A program made the position numbers and the translations under genes. The notes beneath the pieces were generated by a model that was not told the origin of the DNA, searched no databases, and was given only the letters and a program-made list of their open reading frames with translations. Shown here one piece after another: positions 1 through 11,865 of a DNA stretch of 64,000 nt. How positions within the stretch are numbered: position 1 is the stretch's first letter; each line of letters begins with the position of its first letter. Source of the stretch: Anodontia alba (taxonomy: Eukaryota > Mollusca > Bivalvia > Lucinida > Lucinidae); NCBI GenBank assembly GCA_964016985.1, contig OZ024823.1:131584112-131648111 (forward strand), written 5' to 3'.

Positions 1-2457
1 GTGTTAATTATTTGTTGAAAATTCTAAAAATGCAGGCTACCAGTTTGTGAAAATATGGTACATTATGCTGAAATGTTTTGATAAAGCTGGTATGTCGAAC
101 AGGGCTACTGGAATAAGAAAGCTTTTGTATTTAAAAGTTATTGGTGTGTGTGTGTGGTAGGGGGGTGGGTTCAAACAGTGAGGAACGAGCAGCAAATTTA
201 TAATACAGTTTGTAAAAAGAATGAAAGGCTAACATTTATAGGCCTGATACACACGAATAAATCTAAGTTCTAATGTAATTGCTTTTGCAGGATTTAAAAA
301 TGTATACGAACAAGAGGTGCGTTAAAACTGCATTAAAAGTATGAAATGTAGCTGTGTCTTAGCAGAATTTTGGGCCTCAACTTATGAGTTAAAAATTGAA
401 AGGTGACGATACAAAGGTAAAGCGAGAATAAGAATGTGTAGAACGTACCAAAAAACAGCTGAAGACAGATTTTATTTCTCATTTGTCTGTAGTACGACAG
501 AAATATCTGCCGAATGACTTGTGTGCTGTCGTGCTGTATTGACATTTATCTTTGTTCATTTATGTTGTTATTGGCTGGAGGATTTAAGGCAATAAATGAT
601 TATGTCTTGTCTTCTACTGTGATGATCTACTGTTACGGTAAATAACCCCTTAGCGGCCCAAACAAATATTAGTAATTTTGTGTTGCCTCAGACAGAACTA
701 AGAACCTTTCAGCGCCTGTTGCAGGCTGTGCTACGTAATTATTTTTAGGTTAGTTTATTCACAAACGGGTTAATTACTTTACTACTAATTATTTACTAAA
801 ACCGGTTCTGCTATGTTCATTTAGTCTATGTTTCTTGCTTTCGACAGAATCAGTTTTGTTTTGCCTACCACTCAGCCTTCCTCAGAAGTATAGTTTAATA
901 AATCATATGATATATTTTATGTAATAAATGCGATATAATGCGTTTTTGATAAAGACAGGTGAAAGTAACAATATCCATGTAACATATCATCTGTCGTCGC
1001 CATAACTAAGAGTCAAGAAAATTTACCGAGTTAATATAAGAGCAGATGTCCTGGGTATAGGAAGTACCCACTGATTTGTTCACGTCTTATTCCTGAGAAA
1101 GAGAATGACTGGTACAGAAAGCAACGTTTAACAGTCAATTCATTATATCTTTTTCTCGTATCTCATATTATCCGATTTATCAGATGCACCGCTTTACTAC
1201 ACACACTGGTTTCTGTAGTGAACTTAAGCGTTAGCATTAAACTCAAAAAAAAAATATATATATATTTATTTATGAGTAGCATGTGCCAACAAACAGTGAC
1301 TATTCATAACAGTCAAAGATCCAGTGGGTCAATTTTGCTTACCCAAGGACCGGAACGATATACAGCTAAAGCCGTTGTTGAAAGAAGGCTTGTACAATAC
1401 CACTGTAAGCAGACCTATATGTATTGCACTTGAGTTATAAAGCGCAATTTTCTACAGAGAACCAGCCGATAATTGTTCCATATTAATTAAAACGACTTTT
1501 TATTCGGGCTGTTACCACTGTTAAGATTGAAATTTTAATGTCTGAAAGTAAAATGTGGACTGCCCGTTGTACATGTATTAAAAATGACCTATGGGTATAC
1601 ATGAAGCAAGAAAGGATATCCGCCTTTTCTTCCTGAGACAAATAATACGTTTCGACCTGAAAGGTTTTCTAATGCCCATGTACGATTGTCAATGCTATTT
1701 ATCTGGAGTTTTGCAGAAATAGATTAACTTTGAAAAAAAAAAAAGTTTAGTTGTGTATCTAATATGGCCGCTACTTACAATGATGAACAGACATGTTTAG
1801 AAACGTTCACTTTCTGTTTTAAATGATATGGTTTAACATGTAGCAAGCACTGCTTAAAAGTTAGTGGAATGGTTTCATTCGCACTGAGACGTTTTAAATT
1901 TTTAAGGTTTCGTAAAATTGTAAAGTAAAAGGCTTGCTATTTACCACTGTAAAACGTCTTTGCCAAAACTGATCTTATAGAAAAACGCTAGTTAGGAACA
2001 GTAGGAGACCAAACATAATAGATAATAATAATGTTTCCATCAGCATTACATGTCACGTTACTTCTCCATAATATATACGTTTTGGTTTGACACTCATAAA
2101 GAGTATCTACCTATCATTATACATTTTACTTTGGATTACATTACCTAGTAAAGAATGAAAAAATGCATCGTTGAAAATGCAAGCATTGTGCCGAAATTCA
2201 ATTTAAGTATAAACGGCACATGCTACAACTCGTGAAACCAACAGCTTTAGCTTATGAAGAGATGACAAATGCGTTAACAGATTGTGAAGATTAACATCAC
2301 TTCTAGGTTAAACCCAGTAGAGCTTAATTCCAAAAACATGTAGTGTGTCGGCACTGGTTGTTTTAAAATAAGACAAAGTTTAAATTTGTGTTGGTATATA
2401 TAATACCGGGTTGTTTTGAGCTGTTTTAAAGTACTGTCTAAAATGTAACTATTATAC
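1..2457. other. Part of MAO intron 8; no gene seen
   Basis: AT-rich sequence with A and T runs and no open frame resembling a known protein. I looked on the minus strand for the next MAO exon (the region following WRDLG) and did not find it, so intron 8 is at least 2.4 kb and the exon lies beyond the left edge. Confidence 0.5.
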
Positions 2458-2617
2458 CTAGATCTCTCCAGAATGGAGTTTCATAATACATTGTCGTCTT
2501 TATAATAGAACCCATAGGTACCCTCTGTATCAACTGCAGTTTTGTCGGAGCTAGAGGTGGAGAAAATTCTATTCTATTCAAAAGTGAAGGAGGGATCGCC
2601 ATGATCAGATGTTTAGC
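2458..2617 (-). CDS. Monoamine oxidase-like gene, coding exon 8
   Basis: This 160 bp exon encodes residues 257-309 plus one base. It has a TTTTCCAG acceptor and a GTATAAT donor, is entered in phase 0 and left in phase 1. The peptide opens AKHLIMAIPPSLL and contains VPMGSIIKTTMYY and ETPFWRDL, the core of the flavin amine oxidase fold. The lysine of GSIIK falls at residue 296, the position of the conserved MAO-B lysine that holds a water beside the flavin N5. It is the last exon of the gene in the window; the exons for the FAD-linked cysteine and the membrane tail are outside. Confidence 0.95.
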
Positions 2618-3119
2618 CTGGAAAAGTAAATATACAATTTTGAAATATTTTGCCACATCATAACACAAAATCTTGAAGCATATTCGAACAGAAAAAAAAA
2701 ACGCGGCGAGGTTAAGCACCAGTGAAATACTGGAATTTAAGCTCCCCCCACATCCCCCAGTCATACCACCCCACCGCCCTACTCCGCGCCTTGTAACCAT
2801 TATAATGACCGCTGTTCCATACTAGTTCATTTTTACACTGTTCATATCTGTGGTCTGATTCGGTCCTTTCGCTGTCTACTTGGTGAGCTTTGATGTTATG
2901 CTCATATTCGAAAACCTCAACCACGTGCTCGGTCATATCAATTAGGAATTTGTTGGAATCACATCCGTCTTTCTATGATTTCAATTTCACTGATCGTGAT
3001 CGTGATACTATGTTTTACCACAATAGAAGCCGAGGGGAGAGAGTTGAGATCCCGATAAACTAGCCTAAGTGCCCCCACTTCACTCCAAGTATTTATTCCT
3101 GACCGTTCCAATGTGGTAC

Positions 3120-3340
3120 TTTTATTGTGGTACTTTTTGCTAAATGTTCTGTAGTGTTTCAAATGTTTTTTTTTTCTTTTCACAATTAGGCAATTTAAAG
3201 ATGTATTCAGTTATGTTCGGATAACAGACTTCCCATCTTTGGGAAAGGGCTGTCAACAACATGTGCTTGTCAACTGTTCTTTTTGTGGCTTTTTAATTTT
3301 ATTTGTCTGTCTTTTTCCTTTGATGTTGAGACTTATAAGA
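3120..3340 (+). repeat. Diverged dispersed repeat shared with 13495-13735
   Basis: The order of motifs TACTTTTTGCTAAATGTT, GATGTATTCAGTT, CAACTGTTCTTTT and TTTGTCTGTCTTT is shared with 13495-13735 in the same orientation, with many substitutions. It is an old copy of an unidentified repeat, perhaps part of family C. Confidence 0.5.
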
Positions 3341-4114
3341 AAGAAAGCAACCGGCGTATATGGCAGCATGAAGTATGCTTTGATACAAAAACGGGTGTCA
3401 TTCTGGATTGAGCAGAATTCTCGGTCAAGAGTGAGTAGTTCTAATCAGATGAAACTACTATTCTTTAAACACAGTACAAATGAATATTAATAGGTTAGGT
3501 AACCGGCAGAAGAAGTAAGAACAAAACGAGACATATTGTCTAACAATGAAAACTCAAATTAGCCCTGTATGTACAAGGCTAGGTTTTGTGTTGATTCATA
3601 GGCTCATCATAAATTTGAAACGATTAACTGCGACCAAAAATAATACATCATTCGACATTCATTTATATTACAAAATATTCCAAAATAGAGTTCTCTAAAA
3701 TACAGAACAAATCAAAACAGGAAATTGTAGAATCGGTTTAATCGACTGTTCATACGAAATTATGTTTATGAGAAATAACAAAAATGCCAAATTTCTCATG
3801 CCCTCTGGCAACTTTGAGCGTAAATTCTGTTTTCACATAAAATGTATGAGTTCAATAATACCAAAGGACCTGACAATTAAGGCTTATTAGAACAATATTG
3901 AAGTACGTGGCAACGTTTTGTGGTCTCTACACAGGCTTGTATATGCCTTAATTGACATTATGGACTATGGTTTTGACGAATATGGAATAAACCAATGAAA
4001 ACATGTATTAAGAGTAAAACTGTAAAAAGAAAAGCTGTTTTAAGTAGCAGCGTGGATCATTTTGACAATCTATGTCGTCCACATCATAACGTTTTTTGTT
4101 TTCGCCTTAAAGGT

Positions 4115-4896
4115 TCCATATTCCTCAAAAAAGACATTTTTTATCCAAGAAAGGTTTACTCTTCTTTGTTTATCATAGTGATTAATTTGATTTTTATGTT
4201 TTCGCTTTGGTGCACTGACTGAGTTGGGTGCCTTTATGCGAACCGATTTTTTATGTATTTCTGTATTAGGAGTAGCATCGGGACCCAGGGTGAAGTTGGC
4301 TAGCTGTAAAAATGCTTTAATACCCACAGTGGTTTACTCTACTGACTGTTCTAAGGCGGTGGTCCCGGTGTTAGTCTTACTCTTTGTTGCTTTGTGGTTT
4401 ATTCTACGAGGCGATTTGTTTTATGTCTTTCCGTGTGTCATTTTGTTCTTGTGTTTTTCAGTCCTTTTAGCATTGCAATTACCTCGCTTTGGGAAGAAAG
4501 AGCTAATCTTAGTGCTTTTCGTACGTTTGTTCGATTTGTTCTTGTTTGGTTTTGTCGGTTTCCTCTTCCTCTTGGTGTCTAGGTAGGGCTGCGCTTTGTG
4601 ATTGTGGCACTCCTTGGACTTTTCTCTTACCTTAAATTTATGTACGGTATTAACACAATCATAAAATGTGGCACTTGACAGCCTGTAAAATTTCAGTTAG
4701 TCTCTCGTTCTTGAAATGAAATGATTTGTATCATATCGTATCTCTGAATTAATGTTGCCAACTGGATCCAGTTCAAAAACGAGAAACTAACTGAAATTTT
4801 ACAGGCTGTCAGATGCCACATTTTATGATCGTATTAATATCATATATTAATAAATCCTTTCTTGGATAAAAAATGTCTATTTTTGAGGAATATGGA
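4115..4896. mobile_element. Foldback miniature element split by a family C insertion
   Basis: Two pairs of arms are inverted and collinear: 4115-4156 with 4853-4896, and 4646-4714 with 4772-4838. Between the two left arms lies 4160-4640, which is family C sequence found elsewhere in the window. Removing it leaves one long hairpin element of about 300 bp. The arms carry several mismatches, so it is not recent. No transposase is present. Confidence 0.7.
4160..4640 (+). repeat. Family C retroelement 3' part, inserted in a foldback element
   Basis: Shares with 5780-6495 and 30000-30455 the succession GATTAATTTGATTTTTATG, GAGTTGGGWGCCTTTATGCG, TTCTAAGGCGGTGGTCCCGG, GATTGTGGCACTCC. It holds only the non-coding part downstream of the reverse transcriptase fragment seen in the two longer copies. 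Confidence 0.75.
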
Positions 4897-5093
4897 GCGT
4901 TTAATAACCCAATTATAATTGTACTTTAAACTTCTAGTCACGTCGACCTTGGTGTGAGGCTAACATGTACTAATATTGTCAAGAGCTATTGTCGCTAATA
5001 AATGTTTAATATTGGTTTTCATGCTTTACTTCACGTCTCTCATTCGAGTTAATTAAAATTTATATGTTGGTTTACTGGCTGGCAAAATGAACC

Positions 5094-6500
5094 TTTTTGG
5101 ATTTGAATCTATGTATATCTAATGGTACAGTTTCCACCAAAATTTATGATAAACGGGACGATTTTGATTTTGATATAGTCATTTTCCCTTTTCGGGATGG
5201 CGATGTCCCCCGGCGTACCTCATATTGGTTTACATATCTCAACTTATTAGATTCGCCAGAGCTTCTTCAAATCTTAATGACTTTAACTACCGTAAAAAAG
5301 CCCTTACTGCTAAACTTCTTAGGCAGGGCTATCGTTATTTTAAACTTCGTAAGGCGTTTTCGAGATTTTATCGCAGACACAATGCTTTGTTAGAAAAATA
5401 TAGCGTCAGACTGAAAACACTTCTGCAACAAGGTATATCGGAACCAGAATTTTACGGTGACTTAGTGTACAGATTTAGAAAAATTGTAGGTAAATCTAAC
5501 TTTTCGGAGCAATTCAGAAAACGTATTAACCGTTATAAAAGAATTGGCTATAGCCTGGATATTATGCGGCAGACTGCATGCCTAGTTGTCAACCCAATCA
5601 TTGTTGATGGCTATGTTTCATTCTTTAATTGCACGACGGTGGTTCGGGCCTCAGACTCAATGACGGTCTCTTCGTAAAACTTTAACCAGTGGGATGGGGC
5701 TTGACGATATGTCCTTGGCTTGGCCCGCCGTGGTTCAACTATTGGTTTTCATTTACTCTGGCATACAGTAGAATTAGCCATGAGTACTCGTCTTTGTTTA
5801 TTATAGTGATTAATTTGATTTTTATGTTTTCGCTTTGATGCATTAACTGAGTTGGGAGCCTTTATGCGAACCGAATGTTTATGTGTTTCTGTATTAAGAG
5901 TAGCATCGGGACCCAGGGTGAAGCTAGCTAGCTGTGGTTCAACTATTGGTTTTCAATTACTCTGGCATACAGTAGAATTAGCCATGAGTACTCGTCTTTG
6001 TTTATTATAGTGATTAATTTGATTTTTATGTTTTCGCTTTGATGCATTAACTGAGTTGGGAGCCTTTATGCGAACCGAATGTTTATGTGTTTATGTATTA
6101 AGAGTAGCATCGGGACCCAGGGTGAAGTTAGCTAGCTGTAAAAATGCTTTAACCCCTTCCCGCCCACCCCCCCCCCCCCCCCCCCCGGTGGTTTACTCTA
6201 CTGACCGTTCTAAGGCGGTGGTCCCGGTGTTAGTCTTACTCTTTGTTGCTTTGTGGTTTATTCTACGAGGCGATTTGTTGTATGTCTTTCCGTGTGTCAT
6301 TTTGTTCTTGTGTTTTTCAGTCCTTTTAGTATTGCGATTACCTCGCTTGGGGAAGAGAGAGCTAATCTTAGTGCTTTTCATACGTTTGTTCGGTTTGTGC
6401 TTGTTTGGATTTGTCGGTTTCCTCTTCCTCTTGGGGTCTGGGAAGGGCTGCGGTTTGTGATTGTGGCACTCCCTGGACTTTTCTCTTACCTTTTTTTCAT
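5094..6500 (+). mobile_element. Family C retroelement copy with reverse transcriptase C-terminus
   Basis: A 1.4 kb fragment, nearly identical to 29280-30455. It opens in the coding region (FLDLNLCISNGTVSTKIYDK at 5094-5155), continues through the frame at 5225-5677, then the non-coding 3' part. The 3' part carries a 204 bp direct tandem duplication (5730-5933 and 5934-6137) and a tract of about 20 C at 6167-6186. The sense strand is opposite to the host MAO gene. Confidence 0.8.
5225..5677 (+). pseudogene. Reverse transcriptase C-terminal (thumb and beyond) fragment
   Basis: An open frame of 150 codons whose homologous part starts near VYISQLIRFARASSNLNDF and runs through TLLQQGISEPEFYGDLVYRF to IMRQTACLVVNPIIVDGY. 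The second copy at 29310-29777 carries the same protein and lies just downstream of a YLDD motif, so this is the region following the reverse transcriptase catalytic palm. The 5' part is in another frame (5097-5393), so the copy is frameshifted. The exact clade (Penelope-like or another non-LTR group) I cannot decide. Confidence 0.75.
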
Positions 6501-7664
6501 GTGTAAATTATATTTTTTTCCGTTGGGATCAGTGAGCCCATTCTAGTGTTTTTTGAAAATAGAAAACCGCTTAAGCCGGTGCTAGGGAGCGTAAACAGCC
6601 TCGCCACGACTTTGCTGTATATGAAAAGATTTAATAAAACCGAGTCTCTGATTTTCCTTCTATGTTTTGTTTTGTTTCCAAAAGCAATTTTTTAGATTTT
6701 TACTCCAATTCAAAAAAGGATTTTACATAAGTTTCTGGCATTCTGGTAAGGCCCCTAACAATTGTTATAAACTAGTTTATTGTCTTTCTTTCACCTGATT
6801 CAGACAAAAACTCATAATGTGGTTTAATGGCCACTAAACGCACGTTTCCTTTGATAATGTGAATCATGTTTCGATTCTGATATGAGGTATGTCCCCTGAT
6901 AAACAATAAACGTTGGGTTTTCTTGCGATACCTTGACGTTCTTCAAACACGACTGATTCATATCCTGTCTTAAAGATCACAAAAATATAAGTGAAGATAC
7001 CGAGGAAATAACACAATTACGAAGCACAGACCTACCAAGGCACTAATAAAAGGAGAGATAAGAGGAAATAAGGACACGCTACATATTAAATCTCAGATGC
7101 AAAAACAAAAAATAACTGCAACACAGAAATCGCCTTGGATCGATTAACATGAAAACTTCTACGGAGTGTTCGTTGGAATTACTTCTTATTAAAATAAGCA
7201 AAATACACAAGAACAACCAATTATCAAAAATACTGAATTTTTCCTAGAGACAGACAAATGATCATCATCTCTAAAAAGATCTAACTAGAGACAGACAAAT
7301 GATCATCATCTCTAAAAAGATCTAACTATTCATAACGTCTATACTTTAAAATTAAGCATGGTTTAATGTGCATCCTAAACTGGTGGGAGTTCCAAGTTTC
7401 TACAGATTACTTACATTTAAGGTATAGGGTGTTTCTTATTGAAACCTGGCCTATATTCGAAGCCAGTTATCTATTAAGAGAATGTTACAAATGCATTGTA
7501 GGTCCAAATAGAATGTGTATGAAAAATACTTGAAGCATATAGAAAAATGTCAATCATTTTAATTTGGGGCACCCGAGAGGTGCGCTTGCACTGGATACAC
7601 CCACTTGTATATATAGTATTACTTCTTAACCATCGAAGAATCCATAATAAGAGGTATTCTTTTG
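6501..7664. other. Intron 7 stretch with one recent 41 bp duplication
   Basis: No gene or dispersed repeat recognised, except the exact tandem duplication at 7244-7325. Confidence 0.4.
7244..7325. repeat. Exact 41 bp tandem duplication
   Basis: The unit at 7244-7284, beginning CTAGAGACAGACAAATGATC, is repeated without a mismatch at 7285-7325. Perfect identity in fast-evolving intron suggests a recent event or an assembly artefact. Confidence 0.95.
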
Positions 7665-7880
7665 TGGAGATTTTATCATGAAATATTTTCTACGGTCATT
7701 CTCTCCCTTCCGCTGACCCAAGAACGGCAGTTGTCAGTTTCTGGCAAAAGAATGTATACAAAACTGGTTAACCGCTCAGAAGACTGCCTGCCCAGTAAAA
7801 GTGAAATCAGGTAAACTGACTGCGCTCGACATGACCCAACTGGGTTGACTGGGCCGTAAAACCTCAACACAAACAAATCC
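7665..7880 (+). repeat. SINE family D copy, head missing
   Basis: The body runs from ATCATGAAATATTTTCTACG to GGCCGTAAAACCTCAACACA. The same body occurs at 22408-22620 and 59968-60175 (same strand) and at 10796-11105 and 63500-63600 (opposite strand). The copy at 10796-11105 also carries a tRNA-like head, which is why I call it a SINE. It lies 78 bp from MAO exon 7. Confidence 0.75.
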
Positions 7881-7957
7881 ATAGTAAGAACACTTTTTAA
7901 TCGACCTCTGGTGTAGAACATGTACTGAGGAAGGTACATTCTCGCGACATGTATTAC

Positions 7958-8107
7958 CTTATACTGTTTTCTAGAACTGTCAGTAACAAAGACTCCACTT
8001 TCATTTTGCTGGATATATATCACTGGTGTTGACAAAATGACAGATTTTCCAAGCGCTTCCCCCATTTTCACAGAAAGCTGCTGCGAACCACCAATGACTT
8101 TCTTTTC
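7958..8107 (-). CDS. Monoamine oxidase-like gene, coding exon 7
   Basis: This 150 bp exon encodes residues 207-256, phase 0 at both ends, with a CTTTCTTTAG acceptor and a GTAATAC donor. The peptide begins EKKVIGGSQQLSVKMGEALG and includes STPVIYIQQNESGVFV, matching the MAO segment of the type VGGSGQVSE...RPVIYI. The reading frame stays open into the intron, which makes a longer apparent frame of no meaning. Confidence 0.95.
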
Positions 8108-9728
8108 CTAAAGAAAGTAATATAAGTTCTTAGTTCTTTTTCAAAAAGGGTAGATCATGCAACGCTACAAATGTTTGTTGTACTGTAACAGTGCAGTTTA
8201 AGCAATGGCTCCTCAAGTCTAATAAAAATAGACGGATTCTCAATTTCAATTGTATTGCACGTATGTATGATACGTAAATAAGTTCACCCATGAACTGATA
8301 CAATGAGATCCACATCAAGTTCTCAACATAAAGTTCTCAACATCCAATGGATAGACAGACAAATACAATTTAACACCTAGAAAAAGAACAGAAGGCAAGC
8401 AGAGTTGGCTGCCCTTTCCAAAAACGTGGCTACTCTGCTACCCAAAATTAACAAAATATATCTTTAACTTACATTATTGTCAATAAAAATATTTGTATGT
8501 GAAACATAACAGAACATTAAACCATAAGGCACAAAACCAGCTACAGTAGACTAAAATAAATTTGCTACAACAGGAGCACAATAAGTACCCATCGTATTTC
8601 AAACATTTGTCTGTGTAACTTAGTGCAAAATTTATTGAAAATGTTATCTAAAAGCTATGACAATGCGTCATCTACGTTTTGACAAGACCAAAGATAAAAC
8701 CAATTTATGTCATCGGAAGTAAAGAATGCATTCCTATCATTACAAGCAAGTTAAAGAGAGGCTTCCTTGGAAAGGATTCTCAATTAAGCTGTATATTTAT
8801 CTTTGATTATATTATCGGATAAAGTTGTACTCGTATAAAGCAAGGAATAAACATATGTTGACAACCTGGACGCATGTTATCCTATTCACTTATGCTTATT
8901 CAGTACCTCACCAAAATTGACGATAAAACAAATTCTTGATCGATCTTTTTTAAACGTTTTCACAATATCTAATTACATTAAACTTCATAGCAGTGAGGCA
9001 AACCCTCATAATTTAGAAAGTTCAGTAGTGGAACAGGAGGTTGAATTAAGGATAAACCTTGCTTTATATGGTCTTTTACGAAGCTTGGGTAATCAATATA
9101 TCGTAGGACGCTTGTCTTGCTGTTCCTTAACAGTAACAGAAAATTCTAGGGCTAAATGGATGCACTGACCACAAACAATTGACTTCTCTCTTTAAGGATC
9201 TCTTTAGGCATATCTGCCACACAGTTCCTGTTTACAATAAATGTAATTATATAATGTAATTATTAAAAAACGAAAACGTTTTGTGGCCTTGTCAGCTGGA
9301 ACCAAAACATACTTCCTATGAAATTCTTGAATACCCTGCTTCAGATGACGGAAAGTAGATTTAGTTAAGGTGTTAATAATATTTGGAAATAAAATTTGAT
9401 ACGCTTATCGATAACATTGAAAATGTTTAATTTCGAAGCCTGCCGTAATTTCTGTTATTGCTAATGTTATGGTAAACAGAGCAGACCTTGTGTTTGGCCC
9501 GTGACCGACTATAATGTCACCACCTGACTATAAGGCTGTGACCACCTGACCAGAAATGTCCCCACCTGCAACCAGACGGTAGAAATGTCACCAGCTGACT
9601 AAATGGCTGTGACCACCCGACCTGAAATGTCTCCATCTGCCTCGGGAAGGTTGTGATTTGTGATCTACACTTATATATTTTAAAAATACCAATACACTAA
9701 AAAAACAAGTGAAAATGGCAACCCTTAC
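8108..9728. other. MAO intron 6
   Basis: Apart from the minisatellite at its left-hand exon border (9505-9640), I see no gene, mobile element or conserved block in this 1.6 kb intron, the shortest in the window. Confidence 0.5.
9505..9640. repeat. Minisatellite next to MAO exon 6
   Basis: Imperfect copies of a phrase of the type GCTGTGACCACCTGACC followed by AGAAATGTCNCCACCTGC, three to four times. It begins about 90 bp downstream of the exon 6 donor. Confidence 0.7.
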
Positions 9729-9870
9729 CTGACCACCGTTAGAGACTGAACCCATTCTAGTTAAACCGCCACCTGAATGCAAGTACCACAGAAAATACAG
9801 AAGTGATACCTCGTGTATCTCCACGCAGAGTATACCTCGAACAAATATTTCAACAAAGTCTTTTACTGTT
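9729..9870 (-). CDS. Monoamine oxidase-like gene, coding exon 6
   Basis: This 142 bp exon completes residue 159 and encodes 160-206. The acceptor is TTGTTTTTCAG, the donor GTAAGGG. The peptide contains VEIHEVSLLYFLWYL and ends SVSNGGQ, as in MAO enzymes, and the final Gln is residue 206 as in MAO-B. Residue 171 is Gly (Leu in human MAO-B), 172 Ile (Cys), 198 Met (Ile) and 199 Gly (Ile). These positions line the entrance and substrate cavities in the human enzyme, so substrate preference may differ. Confidence 0.95.
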
Positions 9871-10795
9871 CTGAAAAACAATAACGCAGTTCAGTCATTA
9901 TTTGCCTTGTCACTTTTTAGGTTCATTTTCAACTACCTAATGCTTCTTCAAAATACGAAAAGAAAATCTCAACGCAAGTATTTAAGCATTGTTTAAAAGC
10001 CAGCAAATTGTACATATTGTCTTAACATATATATTTTTAACACGACAATATTAGGTCATTATGTGCCTTAATAATGTATCAAGGTCATTTTCAGATCATC
10101 TAAATACCTAGCTGAATCAAATAAAATTGGTTTAACCCAGCGATGATGGTATAAAAACTAATGATTAACGCGAACTGTATAAAATAAAAACGCCACATGC
10201 CAACGTGTCTAGCCCACTGTGTACCATTTGGGCATGGACTGGTTTTCAGCTTTAAGCATAAATACTGTCCTAAAATGTGGATCAGGACATAAGAATTTTA
10301 CAAAATGATATTAATATTTATCTTATATAAGTCGGTTTGTTTTTATTTCAGTAATCATGAAGACACGAACAAAGTTGGCGATACTTTAATCTACGATACA
10401 TAATGCATATGCTATAAACCTTTCTCATATTTACGTCCCACAATGTTCATTTGATCGCACTTACTTTAATACACTGGCTGATCAAAAAGACTTGAGGCAT
10501 GGGAGACACATGCAGAATACAAATCTGGCTGTTTGCATGCTCCCGATGAACTTTATGTTTCTTCGGCTATGACAATAGTATGTCAATTATATTATAGTTA
10601 TATTTAGTCAATAATAGGGTGATAATAATTGGCTATGCACAACAAAGTTCCGCACCATTATGAGCTGAATTCCACCTCCATGGGACTCAAAGCCATATCA
10701 TCATGATCAGAAGTCATTAGGATTTCCTGGGTGGTTATGCGGATAATTCACACCCCGATCAAGGTGTTTACTTTCCGCTTAGAGCCACTGCATTC

Positions 10796-11105
10796 TATTT
10801 GTTTGTTGAGGTTTTATGGTCCAGTCAACCCATTAGGGTCTTGTCCAGCGCAGTCAGTTTGCCTGACCACACCTTTTCCTTGGCAAGCTTAGTCCTCTAA
10901 GCAGTTAACCAGTACTTGTGCACTTTCTTTTGCCAGAAATTGACAACTGTCCTTCTTAAATCCATGGAAGGGTGAGAATGACCGTAGAAAATGTTTCAAA
11001 ATCAATCACCACGAAAGATGTTGCCAGAGGCGGCGGGGATCAAATTCGCGATTCCCTGATCACCAGTCGGACACGCATCAGGCTTAGCCACTGAGGCCGG
11101 CTGTA
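10796..11105 (-). repeat. SINE family D, with tRNA-like head
   Basis: Read on the minus strand from 11105. A tRNA-related head contains GGCCTCAGTGGCTAAGC (decayed A box) and GCGAATTTGATCCCC (decayed B box), followed by the body shared with the other D copies and ending CCTCAACAAACAAA. It is the only copy in the window that keeps the head. The promoter boxes are diverged, so it is probably inactive. Confidence 0.75.
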
Positions 11106-11164
11106 TAGTGTAGAATATATCGCGAAGTGTTATCCGAAAGGCGACAGTTGTTTGTCTTCGGCAC

Positions 11165-11255
11165 AGTTCATAGACAGATAGATAGATAGCTAGATAGATA
11201 GATAGATAAATAGCAAACAGCTCAGATAGACAGACAGATCAATCGATAGATAGCA
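11165..11255. repeat. GATA microsatellite
   Basis: Interrupted (GATA)n and (GACA)n runs with a TAGCAAACGG interruption. Confidence 0.85.
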
Positions 11256-11319
11256 AACGGGATTTTTATGTCGGTACTTCTAAAATCGAAACTCGGAACA
11301 CTCCACCCCATAGTAGTTT

Positions 11320-11600
11320 TTTACCACTGACCGTTCTAAGGCCGTGGCTTTGTTGTTGTTTGTTGTTTGTGATCTTTGACTACATGCTGCAACTTTTTTC
11401 CGTGTTTTGTCGTGTTTTCTTATTCCTGTGTAAAGCAGATCAAGTCTAGCATTGATATCACTCTGTTATGGATAAAAGAGCTGGTTGCTTCGCTTATCTT
11501 TGGTTTGTGATTTGTGTGCTTCTTTGTTTTGGTTTGTTTGATCTTCCTCTTGCTGTCATTGGAGGGCTTTATTCTGTGATTGTAGCTTTTTCTTTGACAT
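11320..11600 (+). repeat. Family C non-coding module, diverged
   Basis: Contains TTACCACTGACCGTTCTAAGGC and the later ATTGGAGGGCTTTATTCTGTGATTG phrase of family C. The open frame at 11468-11662 is a chance translation of the repeat. Confidence 0.5.
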
Positions 11601-11627
11601 CATCTGCTATATTACTTTTCATAATTA

Positions 11628-11755
11628 GGAACTGGAATTCCGAATTCCGAATTGTGAAATAGTATGGAACTGAGGTGGGTTTTTCGAAATTCGAAAACCG
11701 AAATTTAGAACTAGGAATTAGAATTCAGAATTCAGAACTGTGAAACAGTACGGAA
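11628..11755. repeat. GAATTC-rich low-complexity tract
   Basis: Repeated short variants of GAATTCCGAATT and GAACTAGGAATTAG. Nothing else recognised. Confidence 0.5.
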
Positions 11756-11865
11756 TTGTTAAGGGAACCAATAAGGTGTCGTACAAACCAGTGGGTACCT
11801 GTTAAAACATATATGTTAGAGCGTGCAGCTTACAAAGCGTCTCGACCCTCGCACCTACAGAGATG

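Noticed and set aside
7676..8071. Continuous 131-residue minus-strand frame
   Set aside because: Only the first part is MAO exon 7; beyond the GTAATAC donor it reads through intron and a SINE.
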